The notes beneath the pieces are model-generated. The model did not search any database, was not told the origin of the DNA, and was given only the letters and a program-made list of their open reading frames with translations. From Rallus limicola (Eukaryota; Chordata; Aves; Gruiformes; Rallidae), in assembly GCA_022605955.1 (NCBI GenBank), contig JAKCOZ010000003.1, positions 51,584,179 to 51,648,178 on the forward strand: a DNA stretch of 64,000 bases. The letters are read 5' to 3'. Shown one piece after another: positions 23,788-36,215 of the stretch. Position 1 is the stretch's first letter. Every line of letters starts with the position of its first letter. The position numbers and the translations under genes were made by a program.

Positions 23788-26700
23788 TAATGATAAAAGG
23801 TGTTTCAATCTTAATTCCTGGGTCTCCAAATTCCTTAATATCTTAGAAAGAGGAAAAAGTTGAAGTCTTAAACACCTGTTTTAAATGCATTTATTTGTCT
23901 TTCTAACCTGTACATATACCCATGCATTCTCTGGAATCTAAAAATCTGATTCACTGAAATTTTATGTATAATAATAGCACTACTGCAGCTCTGCCAACGC
24001 ATTTCCTACATGTATTTCATCTCTCTGCCTTATGAATAAAAGAAAAAATATCTCCAGAAAAGCCAAACTTTCCAGAAGCATGGACTATACCATCTTCTGT
24101 TTCATGCATCATGTTGCACCAAGGAGAGTTAATTGTCTATGCAAGTACTGACTGCAAGGTCTGACCTTTATTACAAAGGTAGAAAAAAACTTCCATTAGA
24201 TTTTCTGATCCTTGATTTTCAGCACTAGCAGATAGGAAAAAAATTCCTTCTGCTCACATGGTAGACAAATTTACTCTGAAATTAATAAACTCATCTGCAA
24301 TGCAGTCTTTCAGATTCATTTAGCGTTATATACCTGCATTTAAAACCAGCTATTACAGACTTTGAAGCTTGCAGCTCATCTTTGAGGGGGCTGCTGGAAC
24401 TCTGGTACCCAGGTGAATGAAGGGATGCTGAAAAGGTGTTTATAATTCAATTCAGAGATTCTCTTGTATGCTTCCCTACAGACAAAGGCAAGTACAAGGA
24501 CAGAAAATCAAGGAGTTTATTAAAATTATATTCAAAATACACCTTTGCTTTCCTGTATATTTCTGTAAGTCTTGAAGGATGAGAAAGAAGGCAGTAGAAC
24601 AGGCATTTCTTCTTTCCCTGTCCTACTGTGTGTGGTGTTTAGCTGAAAGGTATCTGCAGAGACCAGAGTTGTAAGCAAGACCAGTACTAAAACTGAGAGG
24701 AGCCAGTTGAACAAAGCTGCTCCAGAATTCACCATCATTAATCCAGGCACCAAAACCACCCTGGCAGGATCCTCTCCTAGGGTGCTGCTTGGCACCAGTG
24801 AGAAGCCATCAAAACTGGAGAGAGTGCAGGGTAAAGGAGTGCCTACACATGTACCTATGGGAAGGGGTTCAAAGCACCAGCACAGACAACACAACTGGGA
24901 TGACCATGTGTTACAAAGTTGTTTGGGACTTGGCCTGGTAAAACAGTGCAAAAACTGCAGTCCACTTACCTAGACTATTTAATCCAAAATGAATTCAGTC
25001 ATCGGAGGGGAAGAGACTTCAGGTCCAAATAGCTTAGCTTCCGGCAGGAACTTAACAGCTCTACAAAACTAATGAGTAGTCTAAAATAGGGCTTTCTCCA
25101 GTGGGACTTGTTCCTTTTGTCATAAAATATATAAATATTAATTGGACTAGAGGTTCAAACTCTAGTTTTTTAATTTTCTTTATGAATCTCCTAGCCAGTG
25201 GGCTCCACTGTGCTTCTCTCTCCCCAGTGAATCTTTAATTATTCTGCAGAAAATAGAAGAGCTTCATTACCTTTCTATTCTTATTATTAAAATAAATTCA
25301 TTAACAGGAAGAAAAGGAAAGGGATTCATTTTTCCTCAAAGGGAAAATGTGAAATGAATGGAATGTAAAACATAACAGATATTAATTTTAAACATGAGTA
25401 TTTATACCAATTGTAAGCTGCAGTGTTTCTATTGATTTCAGCAGTGTATATCTGAGTTCAGACTTTTAGGAATGTGACCAGAATTAGTACTTAATGTGAC
25501 AGGACCAGAGTTTGGACTTAACACTGATGTTATGTGAGAGGTTCTTACCTTACATACGGTGGAAGTCCATCTCATGCAGCATTTTACAACTTTTTTTAAG
25601 GGTTTTGTTTGTGTTTCTGTCTTAACAGTGACACGAAGTATAGCACCACACATCAGAGGCTGTGCAAAATAAGAACAGTGTATGTTTTTCATTATAAAAA
25701 TAATACTAATACATCTTGGGGAGAAAAATAGGGATACTCTTGTGAAGGACTGTAACTTTCTTCTGTCTTTGCCCTTCTAGAACTCAGACATACTGTTACC
25801 TATCCACCATTGCAAACTCGTGGATGATCCATGAAAAAACTACAAAATTAAATGTGTTCCTACAGTTCCTATTTAAAACCAATTACTAAGTGCTTTACAG
25901 TCTACTTCTGCCTTTGTGTGCTCAAGAAGAAGCCCACAACAGGGATGCCTGTGACTATCTTTAACCTCATGAAGATGGATATATAAAGGTATTTTACAAA
26001 AGAGTGGCTCATTTTTTCCATTTTATAAAATACCCCGAGTATTCCCATGTTGCTAACATTGTCTTGTTGATGAATTATTAAAATTACTAATAAATTATTA
26101 TCACAATAAGAAAGAATGTCTTTGTTTTGTACTACATTTTTCACTTTAAGCCTCCTATATGTTCACACAAATGTCTGCTATAATTTCTCCTATCAATCAA
26201 GACCACAAAAGCTGTGACCCTCCTGCATTCTACAGGGCAGTCTCAGCTCTTGTAACCTCAAATTTCAAATTACTTGGATCTGATTTGACTTTTAAAGATC
26301 ACAGCAATCTTTCTGTTTTCTCCTGATGAGCCATTATTTTCACCAGTGAGAATTTTTGAAAATAACACAGTTGAATGAATTTGAAAAGTATAACTTTGAG
26401 TGAAAGGGAGAATGTAGGAATATATGAGGCTGATGAATCAGCCTTAGTATTTGCTTGTAGTATTTCCATTACACAAGACTGGATTCACCTACTTTAAACT
26501 TCCTGAATTCAGACAGCACAATTAGGTGCAGAATCTGCTATCTCTCCACAGAAGCAAAAAGAAATGCTCAGTGACAGTGTTTATGGTCCATTGTGTATTG
26601 TGGTAAGCCAGCAGGAAAACTCCTGTCACTGAAACACTTGTTTTATGGACACACACAAAGTTACTGAAAAGGAAGAGAAGATCCAATGCTCGTGATGAGA

Positions 26701-29700
26701 TTTTTAATACAATTCTAATGAAACATCACATGTAAACAGAAAGTATGGAAGAAAAAAATCAGATTTACAAAAGCAGGTATCTACTGTGGACTTAAAATTC
26801 AGTAGAGTAAAATATTGCTAATAGATAAAAACACTGAAAAGATACAAAAGATGCCTTTGTGATCCAGAAATGAGCCTTTTCCTCTTGAATCTTGCTACTG
26901 TTTCTGCCCAGTACTGTGGAGGTAATTCCCATCTACAGCCTGCTCATTAGTGAATGGAAAGGATTGAGCCTAAAGCAATCGGTGACTTTTAAATGAAACA
27001 CTCGCAGCAGGATTGTCAAGCACCTGAGCACGGCAGCACAAAGGGGGTGATACTTGTAAGAGTCTCCAGCAGAAATCAAGCAACATCTTTAAGATGGAGC
27101 TGGGAATAGGTCTTTCAGGAGACATAATGGACCCAGTGAGGAGCAGAGGATGAACTCTCAGGCTCCTTCTGCTCTTATTTTCCAATGGTCTATGAAATAT
27201 TGAGTAAAAATGGCATAGAGTATTTCAGTAGGGGTGAGCTGAAGCAAATCTGGTTTGCTTTTAGTACAGCAGAGCACAGTGTGATACTGGAAAGCTAATT
27301 AAATTAGCTCTTTTTCTTTAATATGACTTGGCAAAATGATGCCAGTGCTCCTTAGGACTTCATACGCCTATTCTCCACATGAGTTTCTTTTATTTGAATT
27401 TACCAAGTTCTTGGCATCCTTAGAACAGGAAAGGAGGTTTTACAAAGCCAGGGTCTTCCTCATGGCTTGACTGCATCATCTAGCACTGATGAACACACAA
27501 CAAAGCAGGACCCTAATTATAATGCTTGTGTAACAACATCTATATGTATTATATAATTATACTGTTTATGAATATTTGAATTGCACAAGCATAAATGTGT
27601 ATGAGGAAATGGTGCTCACAGAAGAGCAGGGCCTTTCTAATCAGTCCCCTCACACTAGAGTTTCACACATCAGTATAAGAATACAAAGTTATGAGACTGA
27701 AAAGGGACCAAATATGAGAAAAAGCCATCCTAACATTATACTGACTGATGATTACTAAAATGGTAATAATGTCACGATTTAAAACAGTTAATGATACTCT
27801 GCATCACTACATCCAGAGAACAAATTATTTACTCTTTTCAGGGAAATACCTCATAGCAAACTAATCAGTCACCTAAGTTGGTATTTTATGAGGAAATGAA
27901 GCTCGTGCTTTTACTTTTTCCATTTTAATCTCTGTTCAAGGATTCAGCCTGTGCCCACCGTCTAAAAAAAAAGAAAAAGACAAAAACAAATAAACTAAAA
28001 AAAAAAAAGAACAGAAAGCAGCTATAGATTTAAAATAAAAACAACCACATAGCAAGCAAACAGTGGACTCCACTGAAACTGATTTGCTAAAAGATAAAGC
28101 AAGATGTTTCACATGGAAAACTGAAAGAGCCTGGCAGTATTTGTTGACTTTTCTGGTCCTAAAGTTCACCCTGAGAGAACATACAGCATCAAGATTAGGA
28201 GCAGAGTTCAAGGTACTCATGAATGGTCCACAGACATCCCTGGCTTCTCACCAGGCAAGATAAGCCAGGAGAGCAAAGGCAAGGCAAAAAGGCAAGAAGA
28301 CATGTCTGGTACTTGCCAAGGAGATCCCAGGAACATTTTTTGGAGCAGCTGGGACCAGGTCTGGGATCAGACATGCCTACAACACAGCTCAGGCCAGGGA
28401 GGGGGCATGGGCTGTGGGTACCCTCAGGGGGACACTGAGCAGCCTGGCCAGAGCTCTGACACTGCTATAGTGATACCACTGAAAGGCAAGGAATAAAAAA
28501 ACAGTACAAGTAAAGCAAACCCTCCTTAGCATCTGTACAAGGTATCCTTTCTTCACTTCGATGTCTCCTTGAAAAGAGATCTTCCATAAATATTGCAAGG
28601 ACAGTGGTGTATTTACTAGGGTCAAATAAACAGATTCGAATGACTACTTAAAAGCCAGTAAACTTTCCTGAGGTTTGAAAAATTCACATTCAATACTTTA
28701 AAGATGATTTTCTTTTCTGAGTGTTTCAGCACTTCCTGTTCCCAGAGCAGCTGAGAAGAGAGCATGTATAAAATCCCAGGAGGAAAAGAAAGTAGGTTCT
28801 TTTGCATTTCCCATTCAACTCCAGGCCTTCTCAGATAAGATCTAAGTAAACCTTTGGATTTTTCAGCACTTGCCTGAAATGACATGAACTCCTCAAACTT
28901 TGAAGTTTGCTCATTACTTTATCAAACTGAAGTCTAATTTATGTTTCATACTCATACACCACAGTAGTATCTCAGAGGACTTGTAGAAAGTGAAAATAAG
29001 GGCTTGATGTGGTTGTGATTTTTTTTTCCTTCAAACATGCTCCTATTAGAGTTTGCTGGGTTCATCACGGGGTACCACAATGTGAGTGCTGGTATGCATA
29101 CAACAGCAAGATCTTTCTGTACACAAATTGATGAAAGCAGGAATATACACCTGGTTTCCTTCTAAATAATCAATCCTTCACCACCAGCAAAGATCCATCA
29201 TACAGACCCAGATGCATAGAGCATATTCAGAAATCAGTAGCTCAGCTAGTTTCACTACCATACATGCAATTGCATTAATTAAGTTGAAAATGAGGGTTTT
29301 TTTAGAATTTCAGACTTTCCTATATGAGTTTTCAGAAGTGACGGACTGTATGTGTACAGAAGTAAATCACACCAAGAGTGTATGGCAGGACCACAACACT
29401 AAGATAACAACACTGAGGAGATTGTACTATGAAGCAATAAGACTGTTTAAAATTACACTATTTTGAAGGACCCTATACAGGTAATAAAAAATAAAGATAG
29501 AGACTGATTTTAATTTTATAACTTTATATTGTTTTACAAGCTGTAGCACAAGGAACACCACCTACAGGCAACATCATGTCCTGCTGTGGGTAACCTATAA
29601 AACAGATTAATTCACCTGAATCTGAAAGCCCCTTTTCTTCTTAAAATGTCCCATAGACTCTCTTGCCACCAAATCACATCTAATCATCTGACAGGCCAAA

Positions 29701-30439
29701 AATGTAAGAGAATTTGTGAGAGGGTTTCAGAAATTGCTCAGACAGAAGCCTACTGTCAGGACCTCTTTTCTGAGGCAAGGCTGGGCTGCGCTGCTCTATT
29801 GCTGTTAAACCAAGGAACAAAGATAAATTAATTCCAATGCAGCATTGCAGGGGGTTTCATGTACCATTTATCCTAATAGTCTGGTTTTCATTTGTTCTTT
29901 AGAGAAGTTTATGACATCCTCTTGAATTCTTCTTCAAGCCTCTTCCTTCTGCTGCCTAGGATAGACTTGGTTTTGTTCTATGTTCATATCAGCTTAAACC
30001 CAGTTCACACTACTTATACTTTCCCATATGAATAGATAATTCTAATCCCTTTTGTGAATGTAAAGAAACATCTAAATATAACCTAACTGAAATCAGATTC
30101 TCAAAGCTATCATTGGTTACATATTGACCCAGGGACGTATTAAAACATGTATCCACACCCAATGGAATCAATGGCATCTATCACATTCCAAGGATTGAGC
30201 CAGAATTTTGGGTGCTGCAGGAGTAGCGAAGAATACCTCTGAGTATCATCAAAAGATGACCCATGGATTGATGGAATTAACAATTTGGTTAGTTAAGCTG
30301 CACACAATAGAACTTGCAATTTTTCTCTCTTACATCTCCATAACAGTGACAGAGAGCATTCATGTCAACTTATTTTGAAAAGTGCATCTTAAATTGCATT
30401 CAGTGATGTTTATCATAGATTGTCAACCCCCTTATAGAG
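23788..30439. other. Unique DNA, no gene recognised
   Basis: About 6.6 kb of mostly A+T-rich DNA. I recognise no transposon, exon or structured RNA. Notable only are an A-rich tract at 27964-28010 and moderate G+C near 28200-28450. The longest open frames (24532-24951, minus, 139 codons; 24707-24973, plus, 88 codons) overlap each other on opposite strands and have no domain signature. Confidence 0.5.
27964..28010 (+). repeat. A-rich low-complexity tract
   Basis: Runs of A are interrupted by single G and C bases. I found no adjacent gene-like sequence that would make it the tail of a processed pseudogene on either side. Confidence 0.8.
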
Positions 30440-30765
30440 ACAGAGACTGGTTTGGATTGGAAGGGACCTCAAAGCCCATCTAGTTCCAACCCCTCTGCCA
30501 TGGACAGGGACACCCTCCACTAGCCCAGCCTGGCCTTGAACACTGCCAGGGAGGGGGCAGCCACAGCTTCTAAACCTACCTTCCTTCAGCTTAAGACCAT
30601 TATCCCTTGTCCTATCACTACAGTCCCTGATAAATAATTCCTCTTCAGCTTTCCTGTTGTCCCCTTCAGGTACTGGAAGGCTGCTATAAGGTCTCCCTGG
30701 AGCTTCTTCTCCAGGCTGAACAAGCTCAACTCTCTCAGTCTGTTCTCACAGAAAAGGTGCTATCT
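30440..30765 (-). mobile_element. CR1 LINE 3' fragment, minus strand
   Basis: It reads ggtttggattggaagggacc, 'tcaaagcccatctagttcca', 'gacaccctccactagcccag' and 'ccttgaacactgccagggag', the reverse complement of the 11.2 and 23.5 kb copies. It extends to caagctcaactctctcagtc. The terminal octamers are degraded (agacagagact). An internal gap removes part of the 'ggcagcctgtgccagggtct' region, which is present in the 59 kb copy. It lies about 300 bases from a second, older CR1 piece in the same orientation. Confidence 0.92.
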
Positions 30766-31059
30766 GTTTATCCCCTATCGTCTACCCAAAATAAATCCAT
30801 GTTGCATCTGTAAGGCTCCTTTGGTTTGCCCTGCTGTCACAGCAGCAGTTAAGATCCCAGGAGTTTGCACCAGGAGTTTTGCTTCTTGAAAGTGTTTGAG
30901 GCATTCCTCAGTCAGGTCTAGGGGCTATTCATCCCCTGTTCCCTTATGAGGTTTCATCTCCTACCATTGTCTAAACATTTCTAAGAAAAAATTCTCTGTT
31001 CCAGGGGGTCACAAATGAGCTTCAGTATTCAAACTATTTGTTTGGATTCCAGTTTGTCC
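30766..31059. other. Spacer between two CR1 pieces
   Basis: About 290 bases without clear CR1 similarity separate the two minus-strand pieces. It could be eroded CR1 sequence of the right-hand copy or unique DNA. I cannot tell by eye. Confidence 0.4.
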
Positions 31060-31104
31060 CTGACACCGCCACATCACAGAGCTTGGTGTCATCTACAAAC
31101 TTGC

Positions 31105-31330
31105 TGGTGGTGGTATCTATAAAGTAGAATTTTCCACTTCAGAGGGACAGGAATGTGTTTGAGTTAGTGCTCAGACACTGTTTAGTTTAGGGTTAAATGC
31201 ACTGACTTGCTTTGCTAAAATGTGTCCCTGAAGAAGAGCTGAAGGAATAAATGGAATAAAAACAATACCTCTGCTCTGTGTGTATATTGGCATACTGCAC
31301 ACTTGGAGCCAACTCCACTTTTGGGACACC
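31105..31330 (+). other. ~225-bp insert inside old CR1
   Basis: CR1 similarity breaks after caaacttgctgg and resumes at ggggtgcactcaatccta, positions that are adjacent in CR1. The intervening ~225 bases are not CR1. They begin tggtggtggtatctataaag and end near gggacacca, so they start TG and end CA. They contain a 56-bp segment (31116-31171) repeated at 32901. They may be a small non-autonomous mobile sequence or a deleted LTR piece. No family is recognised and the exact ends are approximate. Confidence 0.45.
31116..31171 (+). repeat. Copy A of a 56-bp dispersed repeat
   Basis: It starts tctataaagtagaattttcc and aligns without gaps to 32901-32956 with 7 mismatches in 56. Weak similarity continues about 10 bases further left. 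It lies in the insert that splits the old CR1. Confidence 0.8.
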
Positions 31331-32240
31331 AGGGGTGCACTCAATCCTACTGTCCATGTGGCCGACAATGATGTTAAACGGTGCTGGTCCTAATACTGAA
31401 CCCTGAGGAACACCATATGTAACTGGTCTCCACTTGGACATTGAGTTGACCACAACTCTTGGAATGTCACTGTCCCCCCAGTTCCTTATTTACTGACTAG
31501 TCCATCTGTCAAATCCATGTCTCTCCAATTTAGAGAAAGGGTGTCATGCAGGACAATGTCAAATGCTTTGCACACATCCAGGTGTATTACATGTCAGTCT
31601 TGCCTTACCACCAAAGCTGTAACCCCATCATAGAATGCAACCAAATTTGCCAGACATGATTTGTCCATAGTGAAGCCATGTTGGCTGTCACCAACATGAT
31701 GGATGTCTTTATTTTCCATATGCTTGAGCATAGCCTCCAGGAGGACCTGCTCCATGAATTTGCCACTCTCACAGAGGTGAGACTGACCAACTTATAGTTA
31801 GTTAGGTCTTCCTTTTTTCCCTTTTTAAAAGCAGGGGTTATGTTCCCCCTTTTCTGGTCTCCAGAACACCATGACACCTCAAATATGATGGGGAGCGGCT
31901 TAGCCACTTCATTCATCATCAATTGCTTCAGGACCCACAGATGTATCTCAGCAGGTCCCATGGACTTCTGCACCCTCAGGTTTCTTAGATATTCTTGAAT
32001 ATGATCTTATCCTACAGTTCTTTATTTTCCCAGTCCCTGCCTTTACATTCAGTGACCTGGGCAGTGTGGCTAGAGCCCGTATTGGTGAAGGCTGAGGCAA
32101 AAAAGTCATTGAGTACCTCAGGCTTCTTCATAACCTCCCATTTCCTTCTGGAGGGTGCCCACAGTTTTTCTAGTCTTCATTTAATCACTGACGTACCTTT
32201 AGACATTTATTTTTGGCCTAAAATTTGCAAAGGGTGCCAG

Positions 32241-32900
32241 TGCTGCCACCAGTTCACACTGCAGGTCAGGAAGCCCTGCCCGCACAGGCAGGTGGGCAAA
32301 CTGCCAGGCAGGTGGCCTTTGTCTTGGTGAGAGAGTTTGAGCTGAGAAAACTGCTTATGTAAGCTGCACGTAAAACAGATTGTGTTTTTCTTAGAACTGG
32401 TGAATGCACTGAAGTAGGCAAGTCATTTCAAAAGAATATGCAAAGCTGGAAGCGTCAGCAGAACATGTATCGTGTGGTCTTTAATCCTGTAAAATGTGAC
32501 CAGATTTTCTGGAAGACCTATTCTTGGTGGGCAGTGCAAGCATATCATTGCACTGCTGCATGTTTTTTGTTCTACCCATGACGTCTGGCATAGGAGTACG
32601 AGAGCTGTGGAAAAAAGTGGTGGCCCTAACCCATTTTGTTTAGGAAAATGCAGCAAGCCTTTCAGCTGTGGTGTCTAACAAAGGTCCTTCTTTTTTTCTT
32701 TAAGTAATTTGCTTTTTTTTTTTTTTTTGAGAGGAAAAGTATCAAATTGCTGACACCAGTTAGCTGCTCTTCACAATATGAATGGATTAGGAGAGAGAAA
32801 CAGGTATGTATTTAATCCAGTGAGAAGGGTCTCCTACAGGCTGAGGCATGGATGTGTGGGCACAGCCTCTCCCAGTCAGGTTTCTTGATTCTGGGTGGGC
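32241..32900. other. Unique DNA with poly(T) run
   Basis: No gene or transposon was recognised. It contains a 16-base T run (32713-32728). Confidence 0.5.
32713..32728 (+). repeat. Poly(T) run
   Basis: Sixteen consecutive T bases. No retrogene-like sequence was seen on the right that would make this a minus-strand poly(A) tail. Confidence 0.9.
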
Positions 32901-32956
32901 TCTATAAAGCAGAATTTTCCACTTCACAGGCACAGTACTGTGTTTGGATTAGTGCT
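32901..32956 (+). repeat. Copy B of a 56-bp dispersed repeat
   Basis: It starts tctataaagcagaattttcc and is 49/56 identical to 31116-31171. It is not in CR1 sequence. After 32956 the two loci diverge, so this is a short shared module rather than a long duplication. Confidence 0.8.
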
Positions 32957-35421
32957 TAAATAGTTAGAAAAGGCACTTAGAAAAGTCCCAACGTTTCCAT
33001 ACAATGTCACCACATATCAAACACAGGATCAGTATCCCATGGCAGAGCCCCCAGCGTCCCCCGGTAGAGCCCCCAAGAAGGCAGGCCTGGCTGCCTTCAC
33101 CCCCTCTCTTCTTTCAGCTCTGTCAGGTTTTCACAGAAACGTCACCTCTCATTGGGTCTACCCGTGGTCACCCAGTGAGCAAACAACTGCCTGCAAACTC
33201 GGCCTTCTACTGCTCACACAGCTTATACACATGCTCAGTGCTGGCACCCTGGAAATGAAGGTATGCTGGTCACTGCAGTGCCCAACCAAATCTTCATCTA
33301 TCATAGTTTTCGGCTTCTGGATTGTTAAAGCTGCTGGAATATTTGGAGATCAAATAGGAAAAGCCTCCAGTTTGTAATTACACAGCACTTCTTGTGTGGG
33401 CTTTTGAAGCCACCAGTAAAGCCTGATTAAATGTCAAGGAGAGCAGTCCCACCACCTGCCCCTTGATTGTTCATTTGGGGTACTGGTGGTGAAGAACTGC
33501 AGGCAATGAGCAGTGAGAGCAAGCTTCTGTCAGAGGGGTAGCTTGGGAAAAATTAGTTAAACACTTTGCCTGAAGGAGGTAATTTTAAGGAATTGATTAG
33601 TTGGACTTCTCAGGAAATGGCTCTTCTAACCTATGCTATTACCCAATGACAGGCCTACCTCTTGTTTCTCATTTATTTCTGAGTAAATGGAAGGAAAAAA
33701 AATGATCTGTCCAAAGATCTCATGAAGAATGTGGGATAGACTCTGTTTCTTGAACTGCAGTTATACATGCCTGCATTTCTTCTGCTCAGTGACTCAAAAA
33801 AATAGCCATTGTCTCGGGCTCCCTCTTTGCTTTCCTTCGAGTATTCTGGTCTGTGAAAATGAATTTTAAAGACCTTGAATTTTTAAAATAAGATCTTTCT
33901 AGGCCTCCCTCTGGAAAGTTCTCGGGGTTTCCTTTTTCCATATAGATTTTCTTTTCTTTCCTTGAACATAGCTTTTGTATTTCTGTCTTTGCATGTTTAT
34001 AGTGTTATATGCATGTATATAGTGTTATAATTTGAGGGCACTTAAAAGACATGTAGCGTACTATTCTCCTTAACCACAGAAACATTTTCTGTAATTCACA
34101 CTCCCAGATTACTCCAAACTGTGACAATATTCCATTCCTTCTAAAAAAAAAATTATATTTATTCCATAAATGGGGTGCAGATTTTGCTGCAATACTGTTT
34201 CCAAAACGAGCCATGAATTCTATCCTATAAGAAATGTTTTCTGACTTTAAAATTAGCTTACCTCTTTGCACAGGTCTTAATAGAAAGCAATACAAGATTT
34301 AAAATGAAAATGTAAATGATCAGGAGGAGACATACAGGAATTTTTTTCTACAGCTTAAGGGTATGTTATATAAAATGACAAAAGGACATAAATATTTCTA
34401 TTATTTTTCAATATGTTATTAAAGGATATGTTTTATTAATATGGACTTTTTTCAGCATTGAAGAAAGTAAGTTTATATAACAGAATAGTGTGGACATGCA
34501 TTACTTTGTACAAGTGAAGTGTCTGGTGGTTGAACCTGTCAAATAGATTGCTTATTAGATTTTGAGTCATTTTTTAAAGATGTGAATCCAAATAGGTATG
34601 TTTCTAACCAGAAGTAAAATGTGCCATTTATGGAAGAAATAGCACAGTCCTCTCTCACTCTAAGTCCATCAAGAGTTTCAGCAGCACAAGGAAGAAAAAC
34701 TTTAAATGATGGAGTTGTCATGCCTAAGTATTTTTTTATCTTCCAGAAATAGAGGGCATCTCTGTTTTCAGGAGATCATTGAAATGCGTCGAGATGAAAG
34801 GCTTCAAGCACTTTTTGAAAACATATCATTATGACCAAATTTGGTTTCTGATACTACTTTTTTACTGTATTGCAGTGTTTTTCCTCCCTTGATAAAACTC
34901 TTAGAAATATTGTTGTAGAAATGTTAATACCAAAAAAAGCCACCTTTTTATTCAGGACTTTCTGAAAGAAAAACTATGCCTGTTTATGCACTGTACAGCA
35001 GGTCTTCACTTGCCACTCAGAAGTATTCCATAATTGGCACTCTCCTTTGGAGAAGTGGGAAGTCAAAAAGGTCTACAAAGCACTTTTGTTTAAATGTCAT
35101 CCATTTGAACACTTATTTTCACCAGAATAAACTAATAGGTAGCACGAAAAGAGGAATGTTAGTGTATGACTAATTAATTTAGTACTTCAAAGTGTAAAAA
35201 TTAAAAGAATCAGTTTAGACATACCCAGAAATAATTAGGCATTTCCAATTCTCCTAATGAAACCAATACTGAAAAAAACCCATTGCGAATGAAATATTTA
35301 ATTCAAATTTTTTTACCACCACTAAGTTTAAACTACATGTTTTGGGTTTTTTTCTCCACTCTTTCCCCCCCTCCCATATTAATACCCAAAGAGTTTCTAA
35401 CGACGAAATATGCTATTTTGA

Positions 35422-35904
35422 TTAGTTAAAAAAAAAAAAAAACAAAAAAAACCACACCAAAAGAACCCAAAAAACAACAAAAAACAAACAAAACCAAAAA
35501 AAAAGAAACAAATCCAAAAGATCTTCTCCATTTTCATGAGGAAATTTCCTGAATTTGTTCCAAAAGACTCTTCCAAAAGCATTGATTTTGGGCCCGATGG
35601 CACATTTAGATTCAGTGATACCATTACCTGAATAGATTGATACAGGAGTGACAGCTTCAGTCAACATTGTCTGTTCTTTGAGGCTTTTATCTGAGCTGGA
35701 ACTACTGACACCCTGTTTCATGCTAACCAATGATTTTGTGCATTTGTCTTGCCACAGCGCTGCCTCCATGTCCTTGGAATCTTTCAGAGCAATACACGGG
35801 ATTGCTTCCATGGAAGAATCTCTTAGCCCATGTTGAAAGTGAAGAGCATCGTATGTTGTTTCATGGCTAACCCTGCAGCGGCTTAGTGTGGGAATTATTT
35901 TCAA
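35422..35904 (-). other. 160-codon open frame, possible exon inside
   Basis: This minus-strand frame is open for 483 bases. It opens on TTG rather than ATG, and its last ~30 codons come from the A-rich tract 35428-35520 (read as T-rich on this strand), which inflates the length. The remaining ~125 codons look balanced in composition (segments such as HETTYDALHFQHGL and SLKEQTMLTEAV). A possible exon spans 35628-35872, between an acceptor ccgctgcag and a donor cag followed by gtaatgg, but the acceptor has a poor pyrimidine tract. I recognise no family, membrane segment or catalytic motif in the non-repeat part. It could be a lost gene remnant, a lncRNA exon, or chance. Confidence 0.2.
35428..35520 (+). 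repeat. A-rich low-complexity tract
   Basis: A 15-base A run is followed by about 75 bases of A-rich sequence broken by single C and CC. It creates a stop-free T-rich reading on the minus strand. Confidence 0.9.
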
Positions 35905-36215
35905 AAACCAAGTGCATCATAAAATCAATGTTTTTTGGCTTTTACTCATTCTTTCATAAAAACTGCCTTGGAGCACTGAAGAGTTATTATTTTTAGAAAC
36001 TCTGAAGCAGCCATAAGAGCTATTGATCAGTCTCATTATTTCTCCCTGTCATCCCAGCAAACACTGGATCTCTCTCTGGCTCAAGAGCTTTCTTAGTACA
36101 GTTTCTGATTAAATATTAAAGAATAAAAATCCAAGACTCACTGAATTGAATGGAAGTTTGCTCATTTACTTCACTTAGACATTTCCAGTGATTTACAACT
36201 CTCCAGGGAGCTCAG

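Larger units (their letters stand above)
31060..32240 (-). mobile_element. Old CR1 LINE internal fragment, minus strand
   Basis: Reverse-complement CR1 reverse-transcriptase sequence: 'cagagcttggtgtcatctac' and 'ggtgcactcaatcctactgt', then 'aacaccatatgtaactggtc', 'gtgaagccatgttggctgtc', 'caggaggacctgctccatga' and 'tctcagcaggtcccatggac', ending about 'aggcaaaaaagtcattgagt' to 'actgacgtacctttag'. The coding frame survives in fragments: [13 protein letters not shown] within 31193-31453, and the upstream finger region within 31605-31973. It is interrupted between about 31105 and 31330 by unrelated sequence. It lacks a 3' end and is clearly older than the neighbour at 30440. Confidence 0.88.

Noticed and set aside
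27964..28010. A-rich tract considered as the poly(A) tail of a processed pseudogene
   Set aside because: No cDNA-like or protein-like sequence lies upstream on the relevant strand.
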